From positions 1-48,561 of the forward strand of contig JAPULZ010000133.1 of NCBI GenBank assembly GCA_027294455.1: 48,561 bases of DNA, in the 5' to 3' direction. The stretch comes from Gemmatimonadota bacterium. GTDB taxonomy: Bacteria; Gemmatimonadota; Gemmatimonadetes; Gemmatimonadales; GWC2-71-9. Positions 41,636 to 48,561 of the stretch are shown here, in pieces. The position numbers and the translations under genes were made by a program. The notes beneath the pieces are model-generated. The model searched no databases, was not told where the DNA came from, and saw only the letters and a program-made list of their open reading frames with translations. Position 1 is the first letter of the stretch, and every line of letters begins with the position of its first letter.

Positions 41636-42904
41636 CTAGCACTCGCCGATCATCGCCTCGAGCCGGTCGAGTCCGAGACCCACGTTGTCCTCAGGTGGCC
41701 CGAAGGAGAAACGCACCCAATTCCGATAATCCGTGTCGTCGTCCCGGAGTTGCCCCGGATTCACGTTGAAGAATCGGCCCGGGACCGTCATGACCTTGCG
41801 CCGGAGCCCTTCCCGGAAGAACGCATCCGCATCGTTCAGCGGCGCGGGCAGGCCGCCGATATCCGCCCACACGTAGAACGTCCCTGCCGGTGGGTGGGCG
41901 CACCTAACACCGATGTCGCCCAGCCGTCGCACCATCAGGTTGCGTTTGCGGGCAAACACCCGGCGTAGCGCGGTGGTCTCCTGATCCGCGCGCGCCGGCT
42001 CGAGCACGCGCAACGCGGCCCGCTGCACCGCGGTGCTGGGCCCGCCATCGAGGGCGCTGGCCGCACGGTTGATCACCTCGATGACGTCCGGGGGGCCCAC
42101 GGCCCATCCCAATCGCCATCCCGGGTAGCGAAAATTCTTGGTCAATCCGTCGATCACGAGCACGGGGTCGTGATCGACGTCCTCGACGAATTCGGCAGCC
42201 GAGACCGGGCCCGAGCCGGGTTTGCCGTCGTGGGCATAAATGAAGTGGGAATAGAACTCGTCGAAGATCATCGTGCACGATGCGTCGCGGGCGACGCTCA
42301 CGTACCCCGCCAGTTCATCACCCTGTACGAGCTGCCCCGTGGGATTGCACGGATTGCTGATCACGTAGGCGCCTAACCGTTCCCGTTGGACGACGCCAGC
42401 GAGGTCCGCGCTCGATGTAACAAATCCCTTGGCGGGAGTCGTCGGGACTAGCACGGGGGAGATGCGGTATCGATGATAGTCGAGCATGTCCTCGTACGCC
42501 GTGTAGTCGGGCACCTGGTATCCCACGTTGACCGCATCCAGGGTGGCGAACATGCGGGCCAGCATGAGGCGGCCTCCCGAGGCCACGGAGATGTGCTCCT
42601 TGCCGTACTGTTTTTTTCCGCCGGTCCGGAAGAGCCGGTTGTAATGATCGGCGATCGTCTGGCGCATCTCATCGGTGCCTCCGATATGTCCGTACGCATG
42701 GTCCTGCGGCTCCAGCTCGATCGTGGACCAGCGCTCGGGTGCGCCGTCCATCGGGCCGACCTCCGGCTGCCCCTGGCCCAGATTGCACCAATCGGGATCT
42801 CCATTGCGGAATCCGAGCTTCATGGCCTCGGCCACGACATAGATGACGCCCATGTAGGGGACGGAACGGAACGTGGCGTTGCGCCCCTGGGAGGTCGTGG
42901 TCAA
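41636..42904 (-). CDS. Class I/II PLP aminotransferase
   Basis: 422 residues from a TTG that overlaps the NorB-like stop (TTGA). PLP-binding features: ISNPCNPTGQL (182-192), TMIFDEFYSHFIY (Asp and Tyr, 211-223), and IDGLTKNFRYPGWRLGWAVG with the Schiff-base Lys at about 256. It ends WVRFSFGPPEDNVGLGLDRL, the usual Arg that binds the substrate carboxylate. Length and motifs fit aspartate/aromatic-type enzymes, but substrate is not predictable. Translational coupling to a respiratory operon is unusual and may be simple operon fusion. Confidence 0.85.
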   Translation of the reverse strand: MTTTSQGRNATFRSVPYMGVIYVVAEAMKLGFRNGDPDWCNLGQGQPEVGPMDGAPERWSTIELEPQDHAYGHIGGTDEMRQTIADHYNRLFRTGGKKQYGKEHISVASGGRLMLARMFATLDAVNVGYQVPDYTAYEDMLDYHRYRISPVLVPTTPAKGFVTSSADLAGVVQRERLGAYVISNPCNPTGQLVQGDELAGYVSVARDASCTMIFDEFYSHFIYAHDGKPGSGPVSAAEFVEDVDHDPVLVIDGLTKNFRYPGWRLGWAVGPPDVIEVINRAASALDGGPSTAVQRAALRVLEPARADQETTALRRVFARKRNLMVRRLGDIGVRCAHPPAGTFYVWADIGGLPAPLNDADAFFREGLRRKVMTVPGRFFNVNPGQLRDDDTDYRNWVRFSFGPPEDNVGLGLDRLEAMIGEC

Positions 42905-44265
42905 GCGTGATGCCCTTCGTTTCTTGGTCGAATCAGCAGCGGGCCCCACCGCATCAGGAGAGCCACCAGGGATGCGGCGAGAAAGAACCCGGACGCCACG
43001 AGGACGAACGGTCCGTACGCCAACCACTCGGGCGTGGGACGCTGGTGATATCGCAAGATACCGGCGTAAGTCCCCGACAGCATGAGCCAGGCGACCAGTG
43101 ACGCCGTCGCGGCGTTGAGCACGAGAATGAGACGACGCATCGCGACGCTGTCGATGCGTTGGCGCACCGTCGCGGAATCGGGATACAACGAAAGCAACAA
43201 GAACGTCACGACACCGAACAGCACCATGCTATCGATGCCGAGTTCAGCGCCCATGGCGTGGCCCACGACGACGTGCGTGCCATGAATGATGGCGTTCCAC
43301 GACGGGATCGATATGACGAGGCCGCCAAACACCATCGCGGCTGTCCACCATTTCGCAGACGTGAGGAAGGCGCCGGTAGCCGTGTATGCTCCATCCGCCG
43401 TCTTGACTCCACGCATCTTGAGAATGTCGCTCATCACCCGCAGCACGACGATGATCTCCATCATGCTGACGACGAACGAGATCCACTTGACCGCGGGTGT
43501 CTGGGGAATATGGTACGTGTGGTGGGCGAAGTTGGTGAACGAATTCAAACACCCCACACCAAAGAGCAGGAAGGCGATGCGGGACTGCCCGTAGGAATCG
43601 TCGCCCGACAGCCGCTCGGCCAGATACATCAGCGAGCCATAGACCAGGAAGTTGAAGGACCCGACGAGAGTGCCGGCGGATTTCCACTGGAGCTGGAGGT
43701 CGACGACCGGGAAGCGATTGACAAACGGCAAGAGATAGGCGTGGGCTTCGCTGAACGTATAGACGAAGTACAGCACGCCGATGGCCCACATGTACACGTA
43801 CACGGGACGGTGCCAGAATCCCCGCCAGATGTACTTGAAGAAGGTCCAGCCAAAGGCGATCCACCCCATGAGAAACATCGCCGAAAACAGCGGATGGAAA
43901 CCGAGGTATTCCCTGCCAGACGTCACACCCGCCAGGAGGGTGACCAGCACGCCCCCACCACCCACGATCCAACAAACCGAGTGGAACACGAAGCGCCGCC
44001 GATCGCCGGCGTCGAGCCCCCCCGATCGTTGGTGGGAAAGGAAATAGTAGATCATCGCCAGGTTGGCAGCGTAGATCCACGTATGCGCGAAGGTCGTATG
44101 CAACGGGCGCAAGGACGGCAAGCCCAACCCCACCGCTTGGAGTCGCACCGAGAGGGCCGGCACATAGTGCAGCACCGTGAGCGCCCCGAACGTGAGCGTC
44201 AGCGCGATGGCGGCCAACGCCAACCGGAGGTGCAGGGCGACCGCCGTGTTTCGTCCGACGGCCAT
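42901..44265 (-). CDS. NorB-like heme-copper oxidase subunit with altered ligand set
   Basis: 454 residues, about 12 membrane helices; start chosen at the TGATG overlap with the cytochrome gene. Helix II gives LRPLHTTFAHTWIYAANLAM (His56, low-spin heme). Helix VII gives TNFAHHTYHIPQ (His248, His249). Helix X gives IIHGTHVVVGHAMGAELGID, matching the NorB pattern HGTQVT..HGH; His336 fits the high-spin heme ligand, but the next ligand His is Met338. In helix VI the third metal ligand His expected near residue 197 (NorB WVVHLWVEG) is absent; the segment reads QLQWKSAGTLVGSFNFLVYG. The protein is thus NOR-like (nitric oxide reduction or oxygen reduction at the quinol/cytochrome c level) with a divergent active site. 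Alignment was done by eye. Confidence 0.75.
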   Translation of the reverse strand: MAVGRNTAVALHLRLALAAIALTLTFGALTVLHYVPALSVRLQAVGLGLPSLRPLHTTFAHTWIYAANLAMIYYFLSHQRSGGLDAGDRRRFVFHSVCWIVGGGGVLVTLLAGVTSGREYLGFHPLFSAMFLMGWIAFGWTFFKYIWRGFWHRPVYVYMWAIGVLYFVYTFSEAHAYLLPFVNRFPVVDLQLQWKSAGTLVGSFNFLVYGSLMYLAERLSGDDSYGQSRIAFLLFGVGCLNSFTNFAHHTYHIPQTPAVKWISFVVSMMEIIVVLRVMSDILKMRGVKTADGAYTATGAFLTSAKWWTAAMVFGGLVISIPSWNAIIHGTHVVVGHAMGAELGIDSMVLFGVVTFLLLSLYPDSATVRQRIDSVAMRRLILVLNAATASLVAWLMLSGTYAGILRYHQRPTPEWLAYGPFVLVASGFFLAASLVALLMRWGPLLIRPRNEGHHA

Positions 44266-45032
44266 CAGCGGAACTCCCACCACGGAAGACCTGTCGGCTG
44301 ATCAGTGAGCGAGGCCTCCAGCAGGCGCCCGCGATGCTCGTTCTGCCACCGGAGGAAGGCCAAGACCTCGCGCTGCTGGTCGTGACTGAGGCCCGAGGGT
44401 GGCATCCCCAACGCCGGCCGGCCGTTCGTCAGGACCTCGAAGATCTCCTCGTCGGCGAGCGCACTGGCCGATCTCGAGAGATCGGGAGCGAGATAGCTAC
44501 CGATGCGGCGAGGGGAAAGAGGCGCGTGACAAGCCATGCACGGCCCGGACAGGAAACGCCCGGCACCCCGCGCCGCCTCGTCCGGCATCTCCCCGCCGGC
44601 CATCGCGACCCGCACCACGGCGGCGAACGCCGCGGGGTCGGGACGGGGCGCCCGGGCCTGGCCGATCCCCGTGGCGTCGATCTCCCGCAGGTAGGTCTCG
44701 ATCCCCGTGATCTCGTCCGCAGACAGGTGGTAGGGCGGCATCTGGCGCGAGCCTACCGTCAGCACCTCATTGAGCCGCGCGCGCGTGAGGCGACCCGAGG
44801 CGTTGGTCAGATCGGGCCCGAGGAAACCGCCGAACCCATAGAACTGGTGGCACGCCTGGCAGTTCCGCCCGAGCCACACCTCTCGCCCCCGCAAGGCAGC
44901 TTCCGACAATGGGGGCATCTCGCGACCGGTGGGATCGGTGTACACCAGAAAACACTGCACCGCAAAGGCGGCCACGAGAAACGCCATCAGGCCCTTCCGG
45001 GCCGACAACGAGAACACGGCATCCCGGCTCAC
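44265..45032 (-). CDS. Membrane-anchored diheme cytochrome c, NorC-like
   Basis: 255 residues from a GTG at 45032. One membrane anchor (LMAFLVAAFAVQCFLVY, about 15-31). First heme site GRNCQACHQFYGFGGFLGPD (Cys58-x-x-Cys61-His62) closely resembles NorC (NNCMGCHT.LGEGA..APDLT). Met99 in RQMPPYHLS is a likely axial ligand. A second heme site, SGPCMACHAPLSPRR (Cys165-Cys168-His169), belongs to an extra C-terminal cytochrome domain that ordinary NorC lacks; GMPPSGLS supplies its Met. It should deliver electrons to the NorB-like subunit encoded next, whose start overlaps its stop. Confidence 0.85.
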   Translation of the reverse strand: MSRDAVFSLSARKGLMAFLVAAFAVQCFLVYTDPTGREMPPLSEAALRGREVWLGRNCQACHQFYGFGGFLGPDLTNASGRLTRARLNEVLTVGSRQMPPYHLSADEITGIETYLREIDATGIGQARAPRPDPAAFAAVVRVAMAGGEMPDEAARGAGRFLSGPCMACHAPLSPRRIGSYLAPDLSRSASALADEEIFEVLTNGRPALGMPPSGLSHDQQREVLAFLRWQNEHRGRLLEASLTDQPTGLPWWEFR

Positions 45033-45082
45033 CTCCCGGCTCTCCCCCGAGCCCGGCTCGCCGTGCCGAGGCCGTCAAGGTC

Positions 45083-45112
45083 AAAAAAAACGACCCCAAC
45101 CAGGGGGTCGTT
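45083..45112 (-). terminator. Strong intrinsic terminator in the leader of the cytochrome/NorB operon
   Basis: On the minus strand AACGACCCC pairs with GGGGTCGTT (9 perfect pairs, 6-base loop), followed by eight T residues. It lies 51 bases before the cytochrome GTG at 45032. No minus-strand gene ends before it, so it looks like an attenuator or the end of a short leader RNA. It could alternatively isolate the operon from upstream transcription. Confidence 0.65.
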
Positions 45113-45706
45113 GTCGGACCAAGCCGGGCCGGAGAGACGACACTTCGTCCCCCCCCCGATTCCCCGACAACAAGCGCATGTGGCAACGCCGTAGGGCACG
45201 TCCTCGCGGCAGAACGGGCGACCAGGACGCCCGTGTCCGAGCGGGCCGGAGATCACTGGTTCAGGGGATGGGAAAACCGGACTGATCGATAGCAACGGGG
45301 GTCACGAGTGATAGGTGGAAACGGATATTCTGCTCCGGCCACTCGTGTGTCAAGGCTCCGCGTCCGCCTCAAAACGATCCAGGTTGACTCGTTGTGTACG
45401 CCCAGAGCCGCTTGATCTGTTCGCGGCGTTCGCTCTCGCCAGTGCGATTCCACTGTTGAGCTACGTGGTCGATCCGGGAGGGCGGCGTTTCCGACGGCCA
45501 TCGCCCTCGGCCTTGCGGACTTCATCCTCGTAGGGGGTCCATCCTGGGCGTCCTGCGTGAGGTAGCGAGATGGGTTGGGCCGATGATGACAGCATGAAGG
45601 AGATTTCATTTGCGTTTGGCCAATTCGTAATTACCGCTTCTTCAGATTTGGATCGAAGTCGTAATGACATCATGCCAGAGAGACAGAGGACAATGGAGAC
45701 CCTTCG
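45113..45706. other. Intergenic region between divergent operons
   Basis: No convincing gene in 594 bases. The half nearest the plus-strand operon (45590-45680) is markedly AT-richer than the window average and probably holds its promoter. Minus-strand bases around 45430-45460 contain GTAGCTCAACAGTGG, which recalls a tRNA D-arm, but no tRNA can be folded around it. Confidence 0.45.
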
Positions 45707-46477
45707 GTGATCAGAATAGAACAAATAGGTGTTGCAGCTTTGATGCTGGGAATGAGTGGTCTCGGGTGTGCGGGCTTGGATAACCCTACTGCGCTAGCCG
45801 ACCTTGCGCCCGACGTGGATATCGATATTGAGGCGACACGGGTAGAGACGTTCGAAGAGGTCGAGATCCACGTGCGAGTGCGTGAGGGTGGTGCACGACT
45901 CCCGATGCTCCGGTCCTACCTTGAGATCGAGCACGAGGCAGGCGGCGCGGTCCGGGTGGTGGAGTTGCAGCCAGAGGGTGAGGGGTATGCCGCGCACGTG
46001 ATGTTCTACGAGCCCGGTGAGCATCACATCCACTTCTTTGGGATGCCTCAGCGCCATCGGCTGAGTCGCGAAATGGGTGACCGCGAAATCGATGTGTTCC
46101 GCCGCCACCAACTCGTCGGGCCATATTGGGTCGAGCTGGAGCTGATGCCGGCTCCGGTGTCAGAAGGTGAGACCGCCCACGTCCATCTGATGATCTTTGA
46201 TCTCCTCCTTGACGGCACGCCCGGCGCACCCGCGGCGAGCCTGAATGTTGAGGTGGAGATGCACGACCTGGATGGCGGAGAAGCGTCGCTCGACGTCGAG
46301 GAGGAAGCACTCGGCGAATACGAGGTGCGGTACGAATTCGGCGAGGCTGGGATGTACGAGCTTCATGTGGAGATCGAAGAAGACGGTGGAAAGTTCCACA
46401 TTCCCGTGATCGACCCGGATGCCGACGACGAGAACGAAAACGGCGAGGGAGGGGGCGGACATGGCCACGGCGATTAG
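45707..46477 (+). CDS. Probable lipoprotein with YtkA-like beta-sandwich domains
   Basis: 256 residues from a GTG at 45707 with GGAG 7-8 bases upstream. Signal MIRIEQIGVAALMLGMSGLG ends at a Cys (residue 21), likely lipidated although the lipobox is imperfect. Two similar beta-sandwich parts follow: VETFEEVEIHVRVREGGARL..YAAHVMFYEPGEHHIHFFGM and VSEGETAHVHLMIFDLLLDG..EYEVRYEFGEAGMYELHVEI, as in YtkA/FixH-type proteins. The tail is acidic and His/Gly-rich (DADDENENGEGGGGHGHGD), which could bind a metal. It overlaps the porin gene by 17 bases. The role is unknown; context suggests envelope metal or electron handling. Confidence 0.7.
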   Translation: MIRIEQIGVAALMLGMSGLGCAGLDNPTALADLAPDVDIDIEATRVETFEEVEIHVRVREGGARLPMLRSYLEIEHEAGGAVRVVELQPEGEGYAAHVMFYEPGEHHIHFFGMPQRHRLSREMGDREIDVFRRHQLVGPYWVELELMPAPVSEGETAHVHLMIFDLLLDGTPGAPAASLNVEVEMHDLDGGEASLDVEEEALGEYEVRYEFGEAGMYELHVEIEEDGGKFHIPVIDPDADDENENGEGGGGHGHGD

Positions 46478-47558
46478 ACGTTCGGCGGTGTACGCTGGAG
46501 TGGCCTTGGCGATGGGCGTCGGAGGATCCCAACTCGACGCGCAGCAGGTCACGAGTAACCGGGTATACCCTAGTAATCAGGTGGTTATTACGGGGTACGG
46601 CACCGTGGGCTATGGAATTCGCACCCAAGGACAGAATGACAACGCTTTCAACTCGAGCATCAGTCCGGTATTCCTGTTCCAGTTTGAGGATCGGATCCTG
46701 TTTGAGGCCGAGTTCGAATTCGCACTTCGGGAGGGCGTGACAGAAACGGGGCTCGAGTACGCGCAGTTGGACTTCATTGCCAGTGACAATCTGATTCTCG
46801 TGGGAGGGAAGTTCCTCCTGCCATTCGGTGTGTTTGGGGAACGCCTTCATCCGACATGGATCAACAAGTTCGCCACGGCGCCGCCGATCTTTGGACACCA
46901 TGTGTCGTCGTTTGGCGCGGAGCCGTTGCTCCCCATACTGGCGGATCTGGGCGTCATGGCGCGTGGCGTAATCTCGGCAGGATCGGCGCAACTTGGCTTG
47001 AACGTCTATGCGGTTCAAGGGCCCATGGCCGAGGACGACACTGCCGCGATACCCGAACTGGAGTTTCCCGCGTCATCGGGTGACAACAACACCAGCAAGA
47101 CGTTGGGTGGGCGTCTCGACGTGGCGTTACACCCCTGGATCGAGGCCAACTTGTCGTTCCTGAACGGGGACTACGACGAGGAGAATGTCCTGGATTTCAC
47201 GGCGTGGAACGTGGCCGCCGAGCTCCACGTCGCGAGATTCGAATTGCGCGGCGAGTACGTGCAGACTCGCCAGGAGGTCGAAACTCTCAGCGGTTTTCCG
47301 TCCCTGGTCCGGGACGGGTTTTACGCACAGGCGGCTTATCGGTTCGGGCCGTGGGAGCCCGTGCTGCGCTGGACTCAAGTGTTCGATTCGGACCTCGACG
47401 GTGCTCTACAAGACGAAGGTGCGTGGCAAGCGGCGCTCGGTCTCGACTACTGGTTCAATCCGTCGATTGCGGTCATGGGGGCTTACGAGATCAACCGAGA
47501 GGACGGGGCCGAGTTGGACAATGATCGCTTCGTGGTTCACGTCGCATTCGGGTTTTGA
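46461..47558 (+). CDS. Outer-membrane beta-barrel porin
   Basis: 365 residues from the ATG at 46461 (GAGGGAGGGGG upstream). Signal peptide RRSAVYAGVALAMGVGGSQL then DAQQ. The mature protein is a run of amphipathic strands: VVITGYGTVGYGIRT, SPVFLFQFEDRILFEAEFEF, LEYAQLDFIASDNLILVGGK, FLLPFGVFGERLHPTWINKF, FYAQAAYRFGPWEPVLRWTQ, and it ends in F (RFVVHVAFGF), the C-terminal signal for outer-membrane insertion. 'KFLLPFGVFGERLHP' is typical of phosphate-selective or OprO/P-like porins in environmental bacteria. The solute is unknown. It sits between a lipoprotein and a diheme cytochrome. Confidence 0.82.
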   Translation: MATAIRRSAVYAGVALAMGVGGSQLDAQQVTSNRVYPSNQVVITGYGTVGYGIRTQGQNDNAFNSSISPVFLFQFEDRILFEAEFEFALREGVTETGLEYAQLDFIASDNLILVGGKFLLPFGVFGERLHPTWINKFATAPPIFGHHVSSFGAEPLLPILADLGVMARGVISAGSAQLGLNVYAVQGPMAEDDTAAIPELEFPASSGDNNTSKTLGGRLDVALHPWIEANLSFLNGDYDEENVLDFTAWNVAAELHVARFELRGEYVQTRQEVETLSGFPSLVRDGFYAQAAYRFGPWEPVLRWTQVFDSDLDGALQDEGAWQAALGLDYWFNPSIAVMGAYEINREDGAELDNDRFVVHVAFGF

Positions 47559-47569
47559 GGAGGAGGAGG

Positions 47570-48214
47570 ATGAAAACAATGGCGTGGTGTTCATTGCAGA
47601 GAATATTGACGGCCCGTTGTGCCGGAGTCGTCGCCGTGATGTTCTTAGCGATCCCGGTGGTTACGCAGGCCCAGCAGAGTAGCGCGATCGCGGAAGGTGC
47701 ACGCGTATACGGCAACACGTGTGGAAGTTGCCACAATGCGAGGTCGCCGCTCGAGCGAACGGACCGACAGTGGGTCACGATCGTCAATCACATGCGCGTT
47801 CGCGGGAACTTGACTGGGCGGCAGGCAAGAGCGGTCTTGGCGTTTCTCCAGGCCACCAACACCGATCCGCGCGAGCGCTCTCAACTGCCGGGGCAAGCAC
47901 CCACCAATGCCGCCACGGCCGAGCGCGATGTTTCTGATGCCGTGTCCTCGGACCGGGCGGTGGTATCCCGAGGCGCCGCGCTCATCAATGAGAAGGCGTG
48001 CTTGGGTTGTCATGTGGTCGGCAACAGGGGGGGCACACTTGGTCCGTCTTTGAATGACGTGGTCGGTCGCCAGGGTGCGAGGTTTATGCGGCAGAAGCTG
48101 GTGGATCCGACGTTCAACAATCGGAATTCGATGATGCCGAATTTCGGACTGACGCAGGAACAGATCGACGCGGTGATTGCCTACTTGGCCACGTTGAACG
48201 GCCGGGGGAAGTGA
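47570..48214 (+). CDS. Exported diheme cytochrome c
   Basis: 214 residues from the ATG at 47570 with AGGAGGAGG directly upstream. Signal peptide ARCAGVVAVMFLAIPVVTQA. First heme site NTCGSCHNARSPLER (about residue 53), with Met in NHMRVRGNLT as candidate ligand. Second heme site KACLGCHVVGNRGGTLGPSL (about residue 144), with Met in NSMMPNFGLTQEQIDAVIAY. The second domain is a classic class I cytochrome c. It is the third gene of a tight operon and starts 11 bases after the porin stop. It probably carries electrons in the periplasm; its partner is not evident. Confidence 0.85.
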   Translation: MKTMAWCSLQRILTARCAGVVAVMFLAIPVVTQAQQSSAIAEGARVYGNTCGSCHNARSPLERTDRQWVTIVNHMRVRGNLTGRQARAVLAFLQATNTDPRERSQLPGQAPTNAATAERDVSDAVSSDRAVVSRGAALINEKACLGCHVVGNRGGTLGPSLNDVVGRQGARFMRQKLVDPTFNNRNSMMPNFGLTQEQIDAVIAYLATLNGRGK

Positions 48215-48266
48215 TGCCTTACTACCTATGGCGGCGGGGGAAGACGGGATCGAGCGTGATTCAAGT

Positions 48267-48561
48267 TTAGATTAACGCCGCCCTGATCATGTCCGCTGAC
48301 GGAGCACCGCGAAACCGGCCGTCGGCTTGCACGTACACGCGACAACAGTTCGCATCAGCCTCAGTGTTGTCGCCGGCCACATCACGCCCGTCCACCAACA
48401 CCGTTGGCGATCCATACTTCCGCGCGTGGGCCGGGGCGTCGGGACTTTCTCGGTCCCATTCCTGCCACTCCAACGGAAGCTCCAGCTCCGCAAGCGCGCG
48501 CCGTAACTCCGCCCGCGCGCCGTCGACGTTGGGGCAATCTCGATCGATAATGAGCTCTATC
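48267..48561 (-). CDS. Thioredoxin-like small protein, start at the window edge
   Basis: At least 97 residues, read from the right edge: IELIIDRDCPNVDGARAELR, then ALAELELPLEWQEWDRESPD, KYGSPTVLVDGRDVAGDN, and DANCCRVYVQADGRFRGAPS. The fold fits thioredoxin-like small proteins often found with mercury- or metal-resistance genes, where 'YGSPTVLVDG.DVAG' is the cis-Pro region. The N-terminal site has a single Cys (DRDCPN), not a CxxC; a vicinal CC lies near the C-terminus. The last visible base is G, so an ATG two bases outside the window would complete it. It is convergent with the cytochrome operon. Confidence 0.7.
   Translation of the reverse strand, partial: IELIIDRDCPNVDGARAELRRALAELELPLEWQEWDRESPDAPAHARKYGSPTVLVDGRDVAGDNTEADANCCRVYVQADGRFRGAPSADMIRAALI

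Noticed and set aside
45029..45295. 88-codon frame upstream of the cytochrome gene (minus)
   Set aside because: It runs through the terminator stem and T-tract and into the cytochrome gene in another frame; no homology.
45425..45465. tRNA-like word GTAGCTCAACAGTGG on the minus strand
   Set aside because: No acceptor stem, anticodon arm or T-arm (GGTTCGA) can be placed around it, so it is not called as a tRNA or attachment site.

Overview
GC-rich bacterial DNA, probably a metagenome-derived member of Gemmatimonadota or a close relative. This is inferred from gene content, not from a marker gene: several large MacB/FtsX-type permeases paired with PadR regulators, lipoproteins with the 'ACRD..' signature, RCC1 and carboxypeptidase-regulatory-like/plug proteins, many c-type cytochromes, and frequent TTG/GTG starts. 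No rRNA, tRNA, CRISPR array or complete insertion sequence was recognised.

Layout. (1) 1-1.8 kb: edge of an integrated element on the minus strand, with a tyrosine-type integrase cut by the window edge, an HTH/excisionase-like gene, a tiny ORF and a zinc-ribbon gene. It abuts the broken 3' end of a permease gene at about 1601-1606. (2) 1.9-3.1 kb: a secreted DUF6265-like protein and a monoheme cytochrome c. (3) 3.6-5.6 kb: an ECF sigma factor overlapping an unusual membrane anti-sigma factor that carries eight HEAT repeats, closed by a strong terminator. (4) 5.6-8.8 kb: PadR plus permease, with a promoter embedded in a palindromic operator. (5) 8.7-12.7 kb, minus: thrC, a ThiS/MoaD-type sulfur carrier, a MoeZ-like gene that has lost its adenylation domain, and a fused aspartate kinase-homoserine dehydrogenase without ACT domains. 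(6) 13.0-15.3 kb: a PanG-like reductase, panB and panC in overlapping frames. (7) 15.3-18.3 kb, minus: a second PadR-permease pair, the permease frameshifted.

(8) 18.5-28.7 kb: envelope proteins, namely a secreted Gly-rich protein, a hydrolase, an acetamidase-like protein, an RCC1 propeller, two tandem plug-domain paralogues and a lipoprotein built from an internal duplication. (9) 28.9-32.0 kb, minus: a Ser/Thr kinase with zinc ribbon and membrane segments, coupled to a TPR-like membrane protein; then a broken small gene and a HicB-like protein. (10) 32.3-38.6 kb: an exported EEP-family phosphodiesterase, a Tat-exported GH109-like protein, a sugar nucleotidyltransferase, a sodium:solute symporter and a galactokinase-family kinase, together suggesting uptake and activation of galactose or N-acetylgalactosamine. 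(11) 38.7-45.0 kb, minus: FadE-like acyl-CoA dehydrogenase, and an operon of diheme cytochrome c, a NorB-like heme-copper subunit with altered ligand residues, and an aminotransferase. (12) 45.7-48.6 kb: a lipoprotein, outer-membrane porin and diheme cytochrome c operon, followed by a convergent thioredoxin-like gene cut by the window edge.

The best leads are the thrC-sulfur carrier-MoeZ operon, the NorB variant with apparently missing iron ligands, the sigma/HEAT anti-sigma pair, the PadR promoter-operator, and a dispersed intergenic repeat family seen three times. Several genes carry single indels or deletions, so read-level checking of this assembly would be worthwhile.
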